From assembly GCF_000741645.1 (NCBI RefSeq), contig NZ_JGZD01000009.1, positions 248,001 to 312,000 on the forward strand: 64,000 nucleotides of DNA, in the 5' to 3' direction. The notes below the pieces were generated by a model that worked only from the letters and a program-made list of their open reading frames with translations, searched no databases and was not told the DNA's origin. Every line of letters starts with the position of its first letter. The stretch's first letter is position 1. Positions 38,506 through 45,931 of this stretch are shown here, in pieces. This DNA comes from Bifidobacterium minimum. Lineage in GTDB: Bacteria; Actinomycetota; Actinomycetes; Actinomycetales; Bifidobacteriaceae. Position numbers and translations under genes: made by a program.

Positions 38506-38819
38506 GAGGCCAGTGTAGGCGGGGGAGCGCGGCGGTGGGGGTCGGATTTGTTACATGATATTCAGACTCAACCGCGCGACCGCAGCCGATTACTCGCAGC
38601 TTGATCGCGCTCCGCTTCCTGCCCGTCAGTCCAGCTCATCACCGGTACTGTCGGGTTCGGATGCCCCATGGTCTGACGAGGACGGAATGCGCGTGCGCGG
38701 TCCCCATGCCACGCCTGCTATCCCTTCAAACGGCGGTCCACTACAAAGTGAATGGGGGCAGCAATCTCATACGGGTATATGTAAGATCGAATCTTCTTGG
38801 CTTTACCCGCAGTTGGCAT
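38506..38819. other. Intergenic stretch, no gene seen
   Basis: No supported gene in 314 bp. GC content falls from about 38740 toward the small membrane protein gene. Confidence 0.4.
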
Positions 38820-39062
38820 CTAGCGTTTTTCTTCCACCGATATTTTTCTGTAACTGAGCCATTTATCGAGAGCCGCAAGAATGGCAAATGCAACGCCGAT
38901 GATTGCAACGGCGATTCTGCCGCTGCTAATTCCGATGGCGACCAGGGTGAAGGCGCATACAAGTTGCAGGAGAAGAATCATAAGCATTTTGGGGTCTTTG
39001 ACTAACTCAACGAGTATGTTTCTCAATGATGATGCCAATGGATGGTTGTTCTTGCCTGCCAT
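38820..39062 (-). CDS. Small two-helix membrane protein
   Basis: An 80-residue protein (MAGKNNHPLASSLRNILVEL...) has two hydrophobic helices (MLMILLLQLVCAFTLVAIGIS and IAVAIIGVAFAILAALDKWL) and a charged end (SYRKISVEEKR). ATG 39062 is preferred because AGGGCAGGGA lies upstream; an upstream ATG at 39125 would add 21 residues. The sequence is clearly AT-richer than the neighbours, suggesting recent acquisition. No family is recognised. Confidence 0.55.
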   Translation of the reverse strand: MAGKNNHPLASSLRNILVELVKDPKMLMILLLQLVCAFTLVAIGISSGRIAVAIIGVAFAILAALDKWLSYRKISVEEKR

Positions 39063-39290
39063 GTCAGATCCCTGCCCTTTCAGTTGACAGTACATTTGAA
39101 GGATGTCTTGAATACGTATATTCATCCACTGCCGCTTCTACTGTAAGGATACTGGTTTCCACGTTTGCTCTAGATGATCCGCCGTTCTTCATGATCTGCC
39201 GGTCTTCCCACTACCGCGTCCTCGGGATACTCTGGAGACGGCTGACAGGTGATTCCGGGAACAGGCCCGGGGAATGGCGGGTATGCGACG

Positions 39291-40151
39291 ATGGCGACGA
39301 ATGGCAGGGATGCGGTCGGAAGAGGATCCTCGTCATCCGTGGCTCACGCCCCGTCCCATCCACACCTGACCGCCCGGCAGCGCCGCCGGCTGTGGATCTC
39401 CACCCAGCCAGGCGCATGGATGATGGTACTGGCCCCGGGACTCGCCGGGACGATCATCGCCGGGGTTCTTGCACTCCGCTTCGGGGCGTCCGCGTCCAGT
39501 GTATGGCTGCGCGACCTATGGCTGCTGCTCGCCTGGGCGCTGTGCTACTGCGTCCAGTTCACCGCGGCCCGATGGCTGGTCTCCCGCCGCGTCCACCGCT
39601 ACCTGACGCCGATGATCGTCTACGGCGTGGCCCTTGCCGTCGTCGGACTGCCGCTTGTCGTCATTCATTCGGCCATCCTGTGGTGGGCGCCCGTCTATCT
39701 TGTGCTCGCAGGGCTGTCACTCTGGGCCGCCTACACGCATCGGGAACGATCCCTATGGGCCAATGCGGCCGACGTCGTCGCCGCCTCTCTGATCGGAGCG
39801 ATCGCCGGATCGGCCGTCGCCGGCTTCCGGCCGTCGGATATACCCCGTGCGGCGTTGGTGGCCGCCATGGCCTTCCTCATGGTCGAATACGGCTCCGCGC
39901 TGTTCGTCAAGACGATGATCCGCAAATTCGGCGATCCCCGGTACCATATCCTCTCCGTCCTCTGGCATGCCGCGATGGCGGCCGCCGGATTCCTCGTGCA
40001 GCCCCTGTGGGGTGCGATCGCCGTCGTCCTTCTTCTGCGGGCGATCATGCTGCCGATGCGATCCGAACGCATCCGACCCCTGTACGTCGGCGTTGAGGAG
40101 GGCGTGGTTCTTGCCGTGGCGTTCGTGGTGATTCTCATCGGCGTTCTCTGA
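39291..40151 (+). CDS. YwiC-like membrane protein
   Basis: This 286-residue polytopic membrane protein has about eight helices. The first conserved stretch (RRLWISTQPGAWMMVLAPGLAGTI) corresponds to the QHGAWxMLxxPxLAG motif of the YwiC-like family. Later AYTHRERSLWANAADVVAASLIG and LPMRSERIRPLYVGVEEGVV fit the same family. Its role is unknown; in actinobacteria it is often near nitrate or redox genes, but no such partner is seen here. Start at 39291 or the upstream ATG 39249. Confidence 0.75.
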   Translation: MATNGRDAVGRGSSSSVAHAPSHPHLTARQRRRLWISTQPGAWMMVLAPGLAGTIIAGVLALRFGASASSVWLRDLWLLLAWALCYCVQFTAARWLVSRRVHRYLTPMIVYGVALAVVGLPLVVIHSAILWWAPVYLVLAGLSLWAAYTHRERSLWANAADVVAASLIGAIAGSAVAGFRPSDIPRAALVAAMAFLMVEYGSALFVKTMIRKFGDPRYHILSVLWHAAMAAAGFLVQPLWGAIAVVLLLRAIMLPMRSERIRPLYVGVEEGVVLAVAFVVILIGVL

Positions 40152-40272
40152 ACCAAGCTGGGTCGGTCTCCGCCGCATTTTTCGGGATCAGCACCGCCAT
40201 GCCGTTTTCCGTCCCCGGGACGTCGTGGCCGATTCCGTCCCGCGCGAAGGGTGACGCGTGGTATGGCGAAGG

Positions 40273-40412
40273 CAGGAGCTCGGAATCAGGAGCTCGGAAC
40301 AACAGGGGCTCGGAACAACAGGGGCTCGGAACAGCTAAGACGCGGTGCGGCAAGAACGCGGAACGGCAAGAACGCGGGATGGCAAGAACGCGGGATGGCA
40401 AGAACGCGGGAT
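40273..40412. repeat. Two adjacent 16-bp tandem repeat arrays
   Basis: From 40273 to about 40333 there are four copies of AGG(A/G)GCTCGGA with spacers, the last ones as a 16-bp unit AGGGGCTCGGAACAAC. Then GGCAAGAACGCGGGAT (16 bp) occurs four times at 40349-40412, the first with two changes. No gene in the array. The rest of the gap (40152-40653) shows nothing else. Confidence 0.9.
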
Positions 40413-40653
40413 GCCGAGGGCATGCAACGGCAAAAGAAAATGATGACGAAGCGGCGTTGGTATTATGACGCGGAAATCGCTGATCTTTTGCCTATCTTCG
40501 ACGTGAGAACAAGAAGTTCTTCCGTTTTAACGCGGCGTTCATCAGAAGCTCATGCAGACATCACCGGCCTTGCGTATCACGGAAGTGTCCACTAAGAGGA
40601 AAGGCCACGGCACAGTGACGATATAGGTGACGGTGAGGAAGAAGGAGGGCCGG

Positions 40654-41004
40654 ATGATGAGCACGGCGAAGGGAATCCAGAACGAATCGGAAGTTCGGAG
40701 CATGAGAGGTGGGGATGACCACCCCGAGCCCGATAACATGATGCCGGATCGGTATCGCGCGCTTCAACGGCATCTGCACGGGAGGATCTCGTCCTCCATC
40801 GACTCCATCCGAGTCGACTGCCTCGGCGTCTTCACCGCGGCCGCCCGGCGGCATCCGCACGTCGACGAGTTCGCAGGCTTCCTTCTCAGCGTCCAGGAGG
40901 TGGAGATCCTCAGATCCGGTTCCTGGAGCATCGACCGATGGGGGCGCATCCATGCCGACTCCTCGCGCCGGACGGAGCGTCAACGCTCCCATGTCCTGTG
41001 GTAG
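40654..41004 (+). CDS. Hypothetical protein
   Basis: A frame of about 116 residues (MMSTAKGIQNESEVRSMRGG...) is rich in Arg and Asp with a possible amphipathic part (ARRHPHVDEFAGFLLSVQEVEIL). No domain is recognised. A reverse-strand frame of 143 codons covers the same bases, so coding is uncertain. It ends shortly before the promoter of the next gene. Confidence 0.35.
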   Translation: MMSTAKGIQNESEVRSMRGGDDHPEPDNMMPDRYRALQRHLHGRISSSIDSIRVDCLGVFTAAARRHPHVDEFAGFLLSVQEVEILRSGSWSIDRWGRIHADSSRRTERQRSHVLW

Positions 41005-41011
41005 AGCGGCT

Positions 41012-41017
41012 TATGAT
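41012..41017 (+). promoter_or_regulatory. -10 box for leaderless oxidoreductase gene
   Basis: TATGAT is followed by GGGCCT and then ATG at 41024, with no room for a Shine-Dalgarno. The same TANNNT-GGGCCT-ATG pattern precedes guaB. Confidence 0.55.
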
Positions 41018-41023
41018 GGGCCT

Positions 41024-41629
41024 ATGACTAGCGTTCTTGTAATCACAAGCAATCCCGATCCCGCGTCACTCACCGACACGGCCGGCGATGCCTTCGCGAC
41101 GGGCGCACGCGCCGCCGGGGCCGACGTCGACGTGCTGGATCTGTACGACTCCGGTTTCAATCCCGTCTACACGCTCGCCGACCGCCTGCACTATCTGGGG
41201 CACGGCCCCGTTCCGCGTGACGTGGCCGCCATCCAGAGCAGGCTGGAGAAGGCCGACGTCATCGCTCTTGTCTTCCCCGTCTACTGGTATACGATGCCCG
41301 CCATGGTCAAAGGCCTGTTCGACCGCGTCGTCTGCCGGGGCTTCGCCTACAATCCGTCGGGGGAGCCGGGGGCTCTGGCGGGGAAGACGGTGAGGATCAT
41401 CATGCTTACCGGCGGATCGCAGGGCTGGTATGAATCCGACGGGATCGGCGAGGCCCTGGACAACCAGATCCGCCGTCAGACACTCGCCAAATACTGCGGT
41501 GTCGAGGATTCGCGGATCGTCTACATCGACAACCTCATCTCGGGGGACGACGATCCCGAGCGGCGTCAGGCCGTCGCCGAGCAGCTTGAACGTCTGCGCG
41601 TGATGGGGGAGTCGCTCGGCTCGAAGTGA
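41024..41629 (+). CDS. NAD(P)H oxidoreductase, flavodoxin-like fold
   Basis: This 201-residue protein of the MdaB/KefF/NQO1-like group transfers two electrons from NAD(P)H through FMN or FAD to quinones or other acceptors. SVLVITSNPDPASLTDTAGDAF is the phosphate-binding first strand and loop, DVIALVFPVYWYTMPAMVKGLFDRV the conserved flavin-binding strand, and KTVRIIMLTGGSQGWY the next strand. Domain length is typical. It appears leaderless. It is one of three flavoprotein reductases in a 10-kb stretch. Confidence 0.85.
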   Translation: MTSVLVITSNPDPASLTDTAGDAFATGARAAGADVDVLDLYDSGFNPVYTLADRLHYLGHGPVPRDVAAIQSRLEKADVIALVFPVYWYTMPAMVKGLFDRVVCRGFAYNPSGEPGALAGKTVRIIMLTGGSQGWYESDGIGEALDNQIRRQTLAKYCGVEDSRIVYIDNLISGDDDPERRQAVAEQLERLRVMGESLGSK

Positions 41630-41731
41630 ACGGCCGATCGAGACCAGACGAAGAATAGACGAAATGGATTGTTCGGGGCATGGGAATTCCGCAGGAGCAC
41701 GGAGTCCGGCGACGGGAGCGAGCGAGGTGTC

Positions 41732-42883
41732 ATGCGTAGGCATTCGATGAAGTCCGCGTTGTCACGATCGTCGGCGTCATCGGGCCGGATCCGGCGCGAT
41801 CGGATCCCGCGGATCGTCGCGGCGGTCGTCGCATCGGCGGCGATGCTTGCCCCGCTCGCCGCATGCGGGGGATCGGGCGATGCCGGTGCCACGGTTTCGT
41901 CACCGACCACATCGGCGTCGTCATCGGCATCCGAATCGGAGTCCTCGTCCGCGGAATCGCAGGCCTCGGGGACTGCGTCCGCATCGTCCTCCTCGACGGA
42001 GGAGTCGCGCGCATCCTCCACGTCCACCTCGGGGGAAGTCCCGGCCACCACGGTCCTTGCCGCACTCGCCATCAAGGGCCGTGCGCCGAAAACCGGATAT
42101 TCGCGATCGCAGTTCGGCACCGCATGGGCGGATGTCGACCACAACGGCTGCGACACGCGCAACGACATCCTCAGCCGCGATCTGACGGGCAGGACCTACA
42201 GATCCGGCACCCATGACTGCATCGTGGCCACGGGAACGCTCAACGACCCCTACACCGGCAGACGCATCGGCTTCGTGCGCGGGGAGAAGACCTCCACGGC
42301 CGTGCAGATCGATCACGTCGTGGCGCTGTCGAACGCCTGGCAGACGGGGGCGCAGAAGCTGGATTCCTTGACGCGCGAGCGGTTCGCCAACGATCCCTAC
42401 AATCTGCTTGCCGTAGATGGGCCGGCCAACGAGCAGAAAAGCGACGGTGACGCCGCCACCTGGCTGCCGTCCAACAAATCCTTCCGCTGCCAGTACGTAG
42501 CGCGCCAGATCGGCGTCAAGCACAGATACGGTCTGTGGGTGACGAGGGCCGAGCACGACGCCATGGCTCGCGTGCTGTCCGGATGCCCCACGCAGACCGT
42601 GCCCGCCGGCGGCGGGGTGATCGGCTCGGTGTCTTCGGGTTCGGTGTCTTCCGGATCGTCGTCCTCCACGCCCGCATCCAAGTCAACGGCCACGGCGCGG
42701 GCCACTCCGAGGGCGACCTCGCGGGCCACGTCATCCGCGAAGTCCAACGCGTCCTCCGGCTCCTCCGCGTATTACCAGAACTGCACGGCGGTTCGAGCCG
42801 CAGGCAAGGCCCCTCTGCGCAGCACCGATCCGGGATACAGCCGCAAACTCGACCGTGACGGCGACGGCATCGCCTGCGAATAG
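41732..42883 (+). CDS. Lipoprotein with DUF1524 (HNH-like) nuclease and Excalibur domains
   Basis: This 383-residue secreted protein has an N-terminal signal with lipobox LAACG (about residue 46), then a Ser/Ala/Thr-rich linker. The nuclease domain follows: ATTVLAALAIKGRAPKTGYSR, DVDHNGCDTRNDILSRDL and the HNH-like core VQIDHVVALSNAWQTGA (about 192), FANDPYNLLAVDGPANEQKSDGDAATWLP. After a repeat-rich Ser/Thr linker the C-terminus YYQNCTAVRAAG...DRDGDGIACE is an Excalibur calcium-binding domain. This architecture is common in actinobacterial extracellular nucleases, so DNA use, defence or competence are possible roles. GAGCGAGG is upstream of ATG 41732. Confidence 0.88.
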   Translation: MRRHSMKSALSRSSASSGRIRRDRIPRIVAAVVASAAMLAPLAACGGSGDAGATVSSPTTSASSSASESESSSAESQASGTASASSSSTEESRASSTSTSGEVPATTVLAALAIKGRAPKTGYSRSQFGTAWADVDHNGCDTRNDILSRDLTGRTYRSGTHDCIVATGTLNDPYTGRRIGFVRGEKTSTAVQIDHVVALSNAWQTGAQKLDSLTRERFANDPYNLLAVDGPANEQKSDGDAATWLPSNKSFRCQYVARQIGVKHRYGLWVTRAEHDAMARVLSGCPTQTVPAGGGVIGSVSSGSVSSGSSSSTPASKSTATARATPRATSRATSSAKSNASSGSSAYYQNCTAVRAAGKAPLRSTDPGYSRKLDRDGDGIACE

Positions 42884-43295
42884 CGTCGAATGCGCAATGG
42901 CCTTCTCGAATGCCGAATAGCCTCGAATGTCGATTAGCCTCGAATAATCGCGTCACACTCGGTGCTCGGCTCTGGAGCAGGCATTGGGACGAAGGGGACA
43001 AAGGACGAAGCGGACAGACACGGGAAAGCACTGGACGGTTTCTGGGCATTCGCTGGGATGGGGATTCTGGCGAATGGACTTTCAGATGGAATCCCAAGAG
43101 GGCTTCCGGGTGGACTTCCGTGGACTTCGACGTAAGGGAAACATGGGTCGACGGAGCCCCGGCCTCGTTCGCCGGACCCGCGGGGTCAGGGGTAGGGGAT
43201 CTCAGGGGTAGGGGATCGAGAAAGTGGGCCCCGCGGAGATGGTCGGGCGATGGCCATGGCGTCGTGAACGGTATGCTCGGACTAGCGTGTTAGGC
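42884..43295. other. Intergenic stretch with short repeats
   Basis: No supported gene in 412 bp. TAGCCTCGAAT occurs twice near 42915-42945 and CAGGGGTAGGGGATC twice near 43187-43218. Confidence 0.5.
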
Positions 43296-43706
43296 ATGAT
43301 CGACCACATCACGCTCAGGGTCAGCGACATCGACCGTTCCATCAGCTTCTACCGTCAGGCGCTTGCCCCTTTGGGGTACGTCGTCAAGGCGCATCATGCG
43401 CCGACGCTGGGATTCGGCGTCGATGACGGCACTCCTCGCGCCGACTTCTATGTCTCTCCGGCGGAGGGTGATTCCGTTGCGTCCGGTACGCAGCGACGTG
43501 CGACTCCGGTCACGCATATCGCCTTCCGCGCCAAGGACCGGTCCGACGTCGTCGCGTTCCACGAGGCCGCGTTGAAGGCCGGCGGCACGGACAACGGCGC
43601 TCCGGGTCCACGCGCCTACCATCCCGGATACTATGCGGCCTTTGTGCTTGACCCCGATGGCAACAACATCGAGGCCGTCGTCGATTGGGCGGGGTCCGAC
43701 CGTTAG
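43296..43706 (+). CDS. VOC family (glyoxalase/dioxygenase-like) protein
   Basis: This 136-residue single-chain vicinal oxygen chelate protein has the start MIDHITLRVSDIDRSISFYRQALAPLGY, with the conserved metal His at position 4, then VTHIAFRAKDRSDVVAFHEAALKAGG (second His) and YYAAFVLDPDGNNIEAVVD (Glu). These are the usual metal ligands. The family includes glyoxalase I-like, fosfomycin resistance and dioxygenase proteins, and the substrate cannot be told. No clear RBS; TAGCGT 7 nt before the ATG might be a -10 box. Confidence 0.85.
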   Translation: MIDHITLRVSDIDRSISFYRQALAPLGYVVKAHHAPTLGFGVDDGTPRADFYVSPAEGDSVASGTQRRATPVTHIAFRAKDRSDVVAFHEAALKAGGTDNGAPGPRAYHPGYYAAFVLDPDGNNIEAVVDWAGSDR

Positions 43707-43752
43707 GCGTGCCGGCGCTTCCTCGGACCGCATCCGGCCGCCGGCTTCCTGA

Positions 43753-44895
43753 TTAATCCCCGGAGCCGGCTGGATTGAACCCCCGGACGGGATCGAACCC
43801 CCGGTAGCGCCGCGAGAACTCCCGCGTCATCCACGGGTCGGGAACCCAGACGAACGATCCGTCGCCGACGGCGTCTCCCGCGGGTGAAGAATCGATACGG
43901 CATCGGGCGATGGCGTCGACGAAGGCCTCCATACCCTTGCATCCGAAGGGATATGGCGTCGTGCACCAGACGGGGTCGATTTCCAGAACGACGGGCGTAG
44001 CCGTGTCGACCGGTATGCCGAGGAGCAGGCTCACCGGAGGAGGGGGGATGTGATGTTCGTCGGTCGTCGACCCTGCCGCTAGGGCCCGAGTTGGAGCCAG
44101 AGTCCGGGCCGTGGCGGCGGCGACGTCGAGAACCGCCTCGCGGTGGCCGGAGTCGAAGCGTGCTCCGTCGAACACGGTGACGACGTCCATGCCCCCCGGC
44201 GTGGGATGGACGCATACGCCCGAACAGGCCACGGCCCTTCCCATCGCGGGATCGACGACCGCACACCATTCCTCGGCGAGACCTTTCACGTTCCCGGCCA
44301 CCTCGATTAGCGAATCGGCCGGGGCGTGGGCCCGAACCAGATCTCGCCGCAGCTCGTCGACGTCGCGTCTCGCCGCCCGGAACGCCGAGACGCGTCCCGA
44401 TGCCACGCGCGACCATGGACGCTCGTCCAGCGCGGAGAAGGAGCCGGAGAAGGGGGAATCGTCGGAGAGGGAATCGTCGTCGTCGGAGAGAGGATCGGCA
44501 GGACGGTCGGCAGGACAGGAAGCGTTGGGAGGCGATCCGGGGATCGTGCCATCGAAGGCGCGTCCCGAGACGATGTCCCCGGCGCGGGCGACGAGAACCC
44601 GGTGTCGTGTCAGCGGATACGGCAGGTGGGTGATGGCGTCCGCCGCGGGCGCGGTGAGTTGCAGCGGCGGCAGTCCGTGGCGTCGGCGCCAGTCGTCGAG
44701 AGCGATGAGCGTGCCGGGGGAGGACCATATGGCGTCCTCCTCGCCGATGTCTTCGACGGGGGAAAGCCCGTCATGCGCGACGACGTTCGTGACGGCTCCG
44801 TTCGGCGCGCGGCCACGGCCCTCCGCGATCCCCCGGCGGAACTCCTCGGCCACCCAGCCTGGGGGTCCGATGACATGGAGGGTGGATGTGCCCAT
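43753..44895 (-). CDS. ATP-grasp-like protein of unknown function
   Basis: This 380-residue protein has a Rossmann-like start (STLHVIGPPGWVAEEFRRGI), a middle low-complexity Ser/Asp insert (about residues 130-155), and a C-terminal half with EEWCAVVDPAMGRAVACSGVCVHP and VVLEIDPVWCTTPYPFGCKGMEAFVDAI. The latter resembles the metal-binding strand of small ATP-grasp (R2K-type) domains. It ends with VWVPDPWMTREFSRRYRGFDP. I infer an ATP-dependent ligase; the partner substrate is unknown and the catalytic Asp/Arg set is not certain. AGAGGAGA lies about 6 nt before ATG 44895. It is a single reverse-strand gene among forward genes. Confidence 0.55.
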   Translation of the reverse strand: MGTSTLHVIGPPGWVAEEFRRGIAEGRGRAPNGAVTNVVAHDGLSPVEDIGEEDAIWSSPGTLIALDDWRRRHGLPPLQLTAPAADAITHLPYPLTRHRVLVARAGDIVSGRAFDGTIPGSPPNASCPADRPADPLSDDDDSLSDDSPFSGSFSALDERPWSRVASGRVSAFRAARRDVDELRRDLVRAHAPADSLIEVAGNVKGLAEEWCAVVDPAMGRAVACSGVCVHPTPGGMDVVTVFDGARFDSGHREAVLDVAAATARTLAPTRALAAGSTTDEHHIPPPPVSLLLGIPVDTATPVVLEIDPVWCTTPYPFGCKGMEAFVDAIARCRIDSSPAGDAVGDGSFVWVPDPWMTREFSRRYRGFDPVRGFNPAGSGD

Positions 44896-45111
44896 GCGTA
44901 TCTCCTCTCTCAGCACAATTCCCGGAGGGCCGGCAAAACGGTTTTCTAGTATGGAGCCGTCGGACTCGCCAGAAGGGCGTCCCGTCGGGTCGCACCGGAT
45001 CCGTCCGATCGAGGTGGAGGGACGGTTCGCGGTTCCGTCGTCCGTAGGCGTCCGTCGTCGCCGGACCCACCTTAGCCATATTGACCACCATCATCACGTA
45101 AAGAGGATGTT

Positions 45112-45645
45112 ATGACCACAATCGCGGTATTCGTCGGATCCCTGCGCAAGGACTCCGTCAACAAGGCCCTGGCAAGGAACATCGAACGTCTGTCCCCGGA
45201 CGGCCTGGAGTTCCGGTATGCGGATCTTGATCTCCCCCTCTACAATCAGGACCTCGACGCCGATCTGCCGGCGAAGGTCGTGGAGCTCAAGAAGCTCGTC
45301 GAGGAATCCGACGGAGTCCTGTTCGTCACCCCCGAATACAACCGCAGCTTCTCCGGCGTCATCAAGAACGCCATCGACTGGGCGTCGCGTCCGTGGGGCA
45401 AGAACTCCTTCGCGGGCAAGCCCGCCGGACTCGTGGGCGCGTCCATCGGCGCTCTGGGGGCCACGCAGGCGCAGGCGCAGCTGCGCAACGTCCTCCTTTT
45501 CCTCGATATGAAGGTTCTGGGACAGCCCGAGGTCTATTTCAACGCCAGCGCCGGACTCGGCGAGGACGGTCAGGCCAACGAGAGTTCCGAGGCCTTCCTC
45601 AAGGGATATGCGCAGGCCTTCGCGGAGCACGTCCGCACCGCGTGA
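45112..45645 (+). CDS. NADPH-dependent FMN reductase
   Basis: This 177-residue flavoprotein of the ChrR/YieF/azoreductase-like family reduces quinones, FMN or metal oxyanions. The FMN phosphate loop FVGSLRKDSVNKALARNIE, the signature LFVTPEYNRSFSGVIKNAIDWASRP (about residues 71-95) and KPAGLVGASIGALGATQAQAQLR are all standard. Length is normal. AAGAGGATGTT precedes ATG 45112. A 13-bp stem terminator follows, so it is probably monocistronic. Confidence 0.92.
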   Translation: MTTIAVFVGSLRKDSVNKALARNIERLSPDGLEFRYADLDLPLYNQDLDADLPAKVVELKKLVEESDGVLFVTPEYNRSFSGVIKNAIDWASRPWGKNSFAGKPAGLVGASIGALGATQAQAQLRNVLLFLDMKVLGQPEVYFNASAGLGEDGQANESSEAFLKGYAQAFAEHVRTA

Positions 45646-45721
45646 CGGCCGTGTGACGGTCGTCATCGTCACCTGCGGCGATACCGATGTCCGCGTCGCA
45701 TGATGTGGCGGACACGGATGG

Positions 45722-45763
45722 TGGGGCGCCGGAATCCATGGATCATGGGTTTCCGGCGCCCCA
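45722..45763 (+). terminator. Terminator after FMN reductase gene
   Basis: TGGGGCGCCGGAA (45722-45734) pairs with TTCCGGCGCCCCA (45751-45763), 16-nt loop. Confidence 0.7.
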
Positions 45764-45931
45764 CGTCATATGCGGATTTACGGTTTTCGGCGACCCGGAT
45801 GGATCGGCGTGTGATGTTGGCCACAGGACCCGGGATTTACGCTGGTGGGCGCAATGCCGGGTCGTATCGTGCTTTGTAGTACGTGCCGTCTGGAAGCGCG
45901 CGTGCCGCCGACCGGATACAAGGAGGTATTC

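Noticed and set aside
45845..45931. Longer N-terminus of pyruvate oxidase
   Set aside because: AAGGAGG right before ATG 45932 and the family start at MTGMINAGDAVL favour the shorter form.
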